A DNA stretch of 27,478 bases from JACRAR01 sp041674465. Lineage in GTDB: Bacteria > Pseudomonadota > Gammaproteobacteria > Burkholderiales > Rhodocyclaceae. The stretch lies in assembly GCA_041674465.1 (NCBI GenBank), contig JBAYVV010000042.1:1-27478 (forward strand), read 5' to 3'. The position numbers and the translations under genes were made by a program. The notes beneath the pieces were generated by a model. That model worked only from the letters and a program-made list of their open reading frames with translations. It did no database searches and had not been told where the DNA came from. Every line of letters starts with the position of its first letter. Position 1 is the first letter of the stretch. Shown in pieces: positions 23,153-27,478 of this stretch.

Positions 23153-24447
23153 TGAGACACGTCCGTGTTTTGAGCACCTTCTGGAACGCGCACACGACCG
23201 GTTAGGAGGTCGTGCATGAGCCCATGTTTTTGCTGACGGAGTTTGGCCAAGTATCTTTGCATTTCCGCGCACTGTGATTCGTGTGTCATGAGAATCTGCG
23301 CAATCGTGTTTTGCTCGCTTACTGAAGCCAAAGGAATCTGAAGCGCTTTCAACTGAGCCGTATTAATTCCCTCGCGCGTGCCTCTCCCTTTGTCTCGCTC
23401 CACCTGTCGTATAACGATTTCACCAGCAAACGCGGCTTCGATGAAAATCGGTGCACACCGCGAGTGATCGAGGGCGACCCGAATGATGTGATAGTTGATA
23501 AGCCAACCATCAGCTTCCCGGCTGGCCAACGCATTTCTTCCCGTAGTTGCGCCCTGCCGTGCGAACAAAAGGTCGCCTTCCTTGACGCTGTAGCGCTTAA
23601 GTCCTCGCGCCTTTGCTTCAGTCACATAGAGAAGATCAGTAACATCGAGTTGCCCTTGTTGCACGTTTCCAATTCGCAAGACAGGCACTCCATCAGCGAC
23701 AAAATCGTCGCTTCCCAAATCTGCACCGAAAGGACCTGTCAAGATAGGCTGGCGGGCTAAATCTGCGACATCCAGTAAAGATCCTATTCGCCAAGCTTTG
23801 GGAATCCACCCGAACCTTGTTGATTGGGACTCGCGTGTAGGACGGAGGTGGCCATCGGGGGTGACGCCGCGGGTGAACAGGTCGTGCATCAGCCCCGCCT
23901 TGATCTGCCGCTGCTTCGCAATCAGCGCCTCGGTCTGCTCTATCGCTTCGTCCAGCGTCGAAAGGATTTCGGCGATGCGGCATTGCTGCTGCATGTCCTT
24001 CGGGAAGCGCAGCTTTAGCTTTGAGAGCGTTTGTTTATTGAGTGTGCTGCCTTTAATCGCAACATCGGTGACGGCATTGCGCGATATAGGCGGCAATAGG
24101 TAATAGAGAAATCCGCTATCGACCGTTCGCGGCATTGGAACAAAAGCGGCAATCGCTTCGTTGGTGTACAAGTCGCGGGCAGCAATTCCAGCGCGACCGA
24201 TGGTGAGCTTGAAGCTCATCATTAGTGTGCCGCTCCGAACTGGCTTCACATTTGACGAAAGAACGCCAAGCTCTGTAATACGTTCTTTGGTGGCCGAGAC
24301 AAATCTCGGCCCAAGATCGGCGATAGAAACCCAAGGAAACCCTTCGGCATTTTCGCTCGCCCAAAACGCCGGAATATCCCGCGACGGAGTTCCTCCGATT
24401 TCGATGCTTGCGAGACGACCAAGTGATTCCTCAGTCCACTCATTCAT
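23149..24447 (-). CDS. hsdS: Type I restriction-modification specificity subunit
   Basis: Determines the bipartite DNA target of the HsdM2S methylase and the full restriction complex. 432 aa with the usual two-fold plan: target-recognition domain 1 (about 1-155), a conserved helical spacer (about 156-195: CRIAEILSTLDEAIEQTEAL, then KAGLMHDLFTRGV), target-recognition domain 2 (about 212-375), and a second conserved helix (about 378-422, with KHGLMHDLLTGRVRVP). The repeated GLMHDL boxes mark the two halves. Its ATG overlaps the end of hsdM by 8 bp. Recognition regions appear lower in GC than the conserved parts, as expected for exchangeable domains. The target sequence cannot be predicted from this reading. 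Confidence 0.95.
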   Translation of the reverse strand: MNEWTEESLGRLASIEIGGTPSRDIPAFWASENAEGFPWVSIADLGPRFVSATKERITELGVLSSNVKPVRSGTLMMSFKLTIGRAGIAARDLYTNEAIAAFVPMPRTVDSGFLYYLLPPISRNAVTDVAIKGSTLNKQTLSKLKLRFPKDMQQQCRIAEILSTLDEAIEQTEALIAKQRQIKAGLMHDLFTRGVTPDGHLRPTRESQSTRFGWIPKAWRIGSLLDVADLARQPILTGPFGADLGSDDFVADGVPVLRIGNVQQGQLDVTDLLYVTEAKARGLKRYSVKEGDLLFARQGATTGRNALASREADGWLINYHIIRVALDHSRCAPIFIEAAFAGEIVIRQVERDKGRGTREGINTAQLKALQIPLASVSEQNTIAQILMTHESQCAEMQRYLAKLRQQKHGLMHDLLTGRVRVPEGAQNTDVSQ

Positions 24448-26935
24448 ACCCCAACTCCGCCAAGAACCCCTTCAGCTTCGCCGCCGCCTCGTCGCGTTTG
24501 GTCTCAATCTGCTTCGCCGTAACGGCATACTTGTCGTGCAGGTTCTCCAGCGCGGCGATGCAGGCGCGCTGGTCGGCGCGCAGGTAGCCTTGGTAGGTCT
24601 GCACCAGCAGGCTGTGCAGGCGTTCCAGAATCACACCTTTGGCTTCATCGCTGCCGATCTTCTCACGGGCGGCGGCGACCAGTTCTTCCTGCTTCTTCTC
24701 GGTGGCACGCAGTTCGGCTTTCAATAACTTGGCTTCGTCTTCCAGCGCCTTGTGGCGGGCGAGGCGTTTCTCGATTTCCTCGGCCTCATGGGTGTAAGCC
24801 GTCCAGTCGCCCTTGTCGGCCTCCTTCTTGGCGAGTTTGGCGCTGGCACGGGCTTCCTTGAGTTCGGCCTTGAGGCGTTTGACTTCTTCGCCGGGCCGCA
24901 CGCCAGATTCATCGCTGTCCTCGTAGTCCTCTTCATCGGCGGCGGCGAACAGCGCGGCGAGTTCGGCGATGCGCAGGCGCTTCTGCTCCATCTCGGCCAG
25001 CAGTTGCGGGAACTGGCTGGCGATGATTTCGGCGTCGGGGATCAGCTCCGGCCCCCAGCCGCTGGCGGCGATGGACTTGAGGTCGGCCTTGAGGTCGTCC
25101 ACGTAGCGGGCGAAGGCGCCGCGAATCTGGTGGCCGGTAAGCAGGGTGTTGCCGGCAAAGGCCTGCTCGATGCTGGCGAGCAAGGCGCGGCGCAGTTCAT
25201 AGACATTGCCCTTCTTGCCCTTGCTCGGGGCAAGCGCTGCGATCAGCGGCAGCTTGGCTTGCCACCAGGCTTCCAGAGTTTGCAGAAAGCCGGCATGGGC
25301 TGCGGCAACGCTGGGATCGGTTTTGACTTGCTCGGCGAGGGTGCGGCGGTCGGTGATGGCGGGGGCGAAGTCGGCGTAGCTGGCATCCGCTTGGCGCGGT
25401 GCGAAGCAGCGCTGGCGCAGGCCGGGGTAGTTGTGCCAGTAGCGGGACAGCGCATCGATTTCCGTGACCGGCACGCCGCCGTGCAGGTGGGCGCGCACGT
25501 CATGCGGCTCGGGCGGCGGGGCGTTGTCGACGTAGCGGCGGATGTTGCAGTTGTAGTCTTCGGCGGCGATCTCTTCCACCGGCACGCGGCGGGCGTAGGC
25601 CGGCACATCCGGCCCGCCCTGGGCGAGGCTGCGATAGACGTGCACGATCTTGGAAATGTCCTCGGGGCGCAGGAAGTTCTGCGCCTTGCCTTCGCGGTAT
25701 TCGCGGTCGGCGTTGATGAAAATGATGTACTGGCGCGGTTTTCCGTCAACCATGGCATTCTGCTTGTTCATCACCAGCACGCAGGCGGGGATGCCGGTGC
25801 CGTAGAACAGCCCGGCGGGCAGGCCGATCACCGCTTCCAGCCAGCCGCGCTCGATGAAGTGCTGGCGCGCCGCTTTCTCCTCGCCGCCGCGAAACAGCAC
25901 GCCGTGCGGCATGACGGTAGCCATCTTGCCGTCGGCTTTGAGCACAGCGAGCATGTGCTGGACGAACATCAGGTCGGCCTTCTTGCCTTTCTCCGGCATC
26001 CACACGGCGAAGCGGCCGGGGTACTCGATGTCCTTCCTGATGTAGTTCTGGCTGAAGGGCGGATTGGCGAGGACGCGGTCGTAGCGTTTGAGTTCGGTGT
26101 TGTCGGCTTTGTGCTGCGGGCGGCGCAGGGTGTCTTCCTGGCGGATGTCGGCGTGGGAGATGCCGTGCAGCAGCATGTTCATCTTGCAGATCGACCAGGT
26201 GGTGCCGATGCTTTCCTGACCTTCCAAGGTCAGGTCGCGCGGATCGCCGCCGCATTCGCGGATGTAGTCGCGGGTCTGGATCAGCATGCCGCCGGAACCG
26301 CAGGTGGGGTCGTAGATGCTCATGTGAGGGTGCGGATCGACGATCTCGACCAGGGTGCGCACCACGTCGGCCGGAGTGTAGAACTCGCCTGCCTTCTTGC
26401 CGGCGGAGTCGGCGAAAAACTTGATCAGGTATTCATAGGCTGCGCCGAGCAGGTCGGGGAACTCGAAGTTCTCGTCACGCAGAGGGATCTTCTCGAAGTT
26501 CTGGATGAAGTTGGCCAGGGTGTCGTCGTCGAGCGTGCGCTGGCCGATCTTCTTGTTGAAGTTGATGTGCTTGAGCACGTCCTGCAGCGCTTCATGATTG
26601 GCGTCTTCGAGGGCTTCGAGCGCCTTGTTGAGGGCGCTGCCGACGTTGGTCTTGAGGTGGCGAATTTTCGACCAATGCGCCTCCGCCGGGACAAAGAAGG
26701 TGTATTTGTCGGGATTGGCGAGCTGCGTGGCGATCATGGCTTCCGCCATGCCTTTGGACTTCAGGTCTGTGCCGAGCTGCTCGCGCTCCTGGTCGAAGAG
26801 GTCGGAGAGCCGCTTGAGGAACAGCATGCCGAAGATGTATTCCTTGTACTCCGAGGCATCCATGTTGCCGCGCAAGTCGTCGCAGGCGCGGAACAGCAGG
26901 CTGGAGAGTTGGCTGAGGGTGAGTTTGTTGGGCAT
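24440..26935 (-). CDS. hsdM: Type I restriction-modification DNA methyltransferase subunit, long form
   Basis: N6-adenine methyltransferase that protects host DNA and forms the core of the complex with HsdS and HsdR. 831 aa, against about 520-530 in classical E. coli-type HsdM. Residues 1-170 are the helical HsdM N-domain (start MPNKLTLSQLSSLLFRACDDLRG). The catalytic domain has GEFYTP (183-188), the SAM motif DPTCGSGG (209-216) and catalytic NPPF (291-294). From about 475 the chain continues with an extra helical region, an acidic patch (DEEDYEDSDESG) and a long charged coiled coil rich in Lys, Glu and Ala to the end. This extended form is common in environmental bacteria. As with hsdR, no Shine-Dalgarno is seen. 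Confidence 0.95.
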   Translation of the reverse strand: MPNKLTLSQLSSLLFRACDDLRGNMDASEYKEYIFGMLFLKRLSDLFDQEREQLGTDLKSKGMAEAMIATQLANPDKYTFFVPAEAHWSKIRHLKTNVGSALNKALEALEDANHEALQDVLKHINFNKKIGQRTLDDDTLANFIQNFEKIPLRDENFEFPDLLGAAYEYLIKFFADSAGKKAGEFYTPADVVRTLVEIVDPHPHMSIYDPTCGSGGMLIQTRDYIRECGGDPRDLTLEGQESIGTTWSICKMNMLLHGISHADIRQEDTLRRPQHKADNTELKRYDRVLANPPFSQNYIRKDIEYPGRFAVWMPEKGKKADLMFVQHMLAVLKADGKMATVMPHGVLFRGGEEKAARQHFIERGWLEAVIGLPAGLFYGTGIPACVLVMNKQNAMVDGKPRQYIIFINADREYREGKAQNFLRPEDISKIVHVYRSLAQGGPDVPAYARRVPVEEIAAEDYNCNIRRYVDNAPPPEPHDVRAHLHGGVPVTEIDALSRYWHNYPGLRQRCFAPRQADASYADFAPAITDRRTLAEQVKTDPSVAAAHAGFLQTLEAWWQAKLPLIAALAPSKGKKGNVYELRRALLASIEQAFAGNTLLTGHQIRGAFARYVDDLKADLKSIAASGWGPELIPDAEIIASQFPQLLAEMEQKRLRIAELAALFAAADEEDYEDSDESGVRPGEEVKRLKAELKEARASAKLAKKEADKGDWTAYTHEAEEIEKRLARHKALEDEAKLLKAELRATEKKQEELVAAAREKIGSDEAKGVILERLHSLLVQTYQGYLRADQRACIAALENLHDKYAVTAKQIETKRDEAAAKLKGFLAELGYE

Positions 26936-27009
26936 CGGGCGAGTTTACCCTTTTGCCTATGCTCTGGCCCTGATTAGGAAATCTCCGGGGGAAACTTGGG
27001 CTTTCAGGT

Positions 27010-27478
27010 TCAGCGCAAGCCCGGCATCATGCCGCGCATGCCACGCAGCATCTTCTGCATGCCGCCCTTGGCAAACTGCTTCATGACCTGTTGCGTCTGC
27101 TCGAACTGCTTCAGCAGACGATTGACTTCCTGCACCGATACGCCGGCGCCCAGGGCGATGCGGCGCTTGCGGCTGGCCTTGAGGATTTCCGGCTTGCTGC
27201 GTTCCTGCGGCGTCATGGAATTGATGATGCCCTCGATGCGGCCGATGGCCTTGTCCTCCATGCCGCCGCCGGCTTGCTGGGCAACCTGGGCAAACTGCGC
27301 CGGCAGCTTGTCGAGCATCGACGCCATGCCGCCCATCTTGCGCATCTGGCCGATCTGTTCCTTGAAGTCGTTGAGGTCGAAGCTCTTACCCGATTTGATT
27401 TTGTTGGCAAACGCCTGGGCCTTGTCCTGATCTACACCGCGTTGCGCCTCTTCAACCAAGCCGAGGATGTCCCCCATG
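27010..27478 (-). CDS. ffh: Signal recognition particle protein Ffh, C-terminal M domain (partial)
   Basis: The reverse frame is open at the window edge and gives the last 155 residues. The visible part is the methionine-rich M domain: MGDILGLVEEAQRGVD at the start, QMRKMGGMASMLDKLP, the SRP-RNA binding helix-turn-helix region SKPEILKASRKRRIALGAG, VQEVNRLLKQFEQ, and the tail MQKMLRGMRGMMPGLR. Ffh binds 4.5S RNA and signal sequences of nascent membrane proteins and targets them with FtsY. The GTPase domains lie outside the window. It is transcribed in the same direction as hsdM with a 74-bp gap, so the gene marks the outer edge of the island. Confidence 0.97.
   Translation of the reverse strand, partial: MGDILGLVEEAQRGVDQDKAQAFANKIKSGKSFDLNDFKEQIGQMRKMGGMASMLDKLPAQFAQVAQQAGGGMEDKAIGRIEGIINSMTPQERSKPEILKASRKRRIALGAGVSVQEVNRLLKQFEQTQQVMKQFAKGGMQKMLRGMRGMMPGLR

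Noticed and set aside
24752..26977. 741-codon open frame on the forward strand across hsdM
   Set aside because: It is antisense to an intact HsdM with all motifs; the residue make-up (long Gly/Ala/Val/Asp runs) is typical of a shadow frame.
26936..27009. Direct repeat or attachment site at the ffh side matching the thermonuclease side
   Set aside because: Only a 9-base match (GAGATTTCC, in inverted orientation) was found by eye between the two edges, which is not above chance.
1..27478. CRISPR arrays, tRNA or rRNA genes, transposases, integrases
   Set aside because: None seen on either strand: no regularly spaced repeats, no cloverleaf or rRNA-like stretches, and no DDE or tyrosine recombinase motifs in the plausible genes.

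Overview
The window looks like a betaproteobacterial chromosome segment (Rhodocyclales, Nitrosomonadales or a relative). The grounds are the high GC content, the gene order tkt-gap-pgk-pyk-fba-purC, a Calvin-type class II aldolase, a DUF4124/glutaredoxin lipid-free secreted protein and a PA4608-like PilZ protein. This placement is a judgement from protein flavour and gene order, not from a search.

Layout. Positions 1-156 hold the tail of a DUF3108-like gene. Positions 291-10105 are a dense forward-strand housekeeping run: transketolase, GAPDH, phosphoglycerate kinase, pyruvate kinase, fructose-bisphosphate aldolase, SAICAR synthase (purC) and oligopeptidase A (prlC). Spacing between these genes is 8-63 bp, which suggests one central-carbon operon with purC and prlC attached. 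A secreted DUF4124/glutaredoxin protein follows. Then come a convergent PilZ gene, xthA with a TTG start, and a convergent secreted thermonuclease. The far right end is the 3' part of ffh (SRP protein M domain).

Between the thermonuclease and ffh lies a reverse-strand defence island (about 12.7-26.9 kb). In transcription order it is hsdM, hsdS, a 33-codon micro-ORF, a 652-aa helical protein, a 577-aa protein with a nuclease-like N-terminus, abiEi, abiEii (fused to WYL-like and zinc-finger-like parts), hsdR, and a YgjP/DUF45 metallopeptidase. The type I restriction-modification genes are therefore split, and their interior carries two cargo modules: a type IV AbiE toxin-antitoxin pair and an unrecognised two-gene unit. 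Start/stop overlaps (hsdM/hsdS 8 bp; hsdS/micro-ORF, 652-aa/577-aa genes, abiEi/abiEii and hsdR/ygjP each 4 bp) show tight translational coupling within modules.

The best candidate for an undescribed system is the coupled pair at 19357-23045. One partner has a Mrr-like PD-(D/E)XK-type N-terminal domain with a non-canonical third catalytic position, and the other is a large helical repeat-like protein. Both have lower GC (by eye) than the flanking core genes. No transposase, integrase, tRNA, rRNA or CRISPR array was seen.
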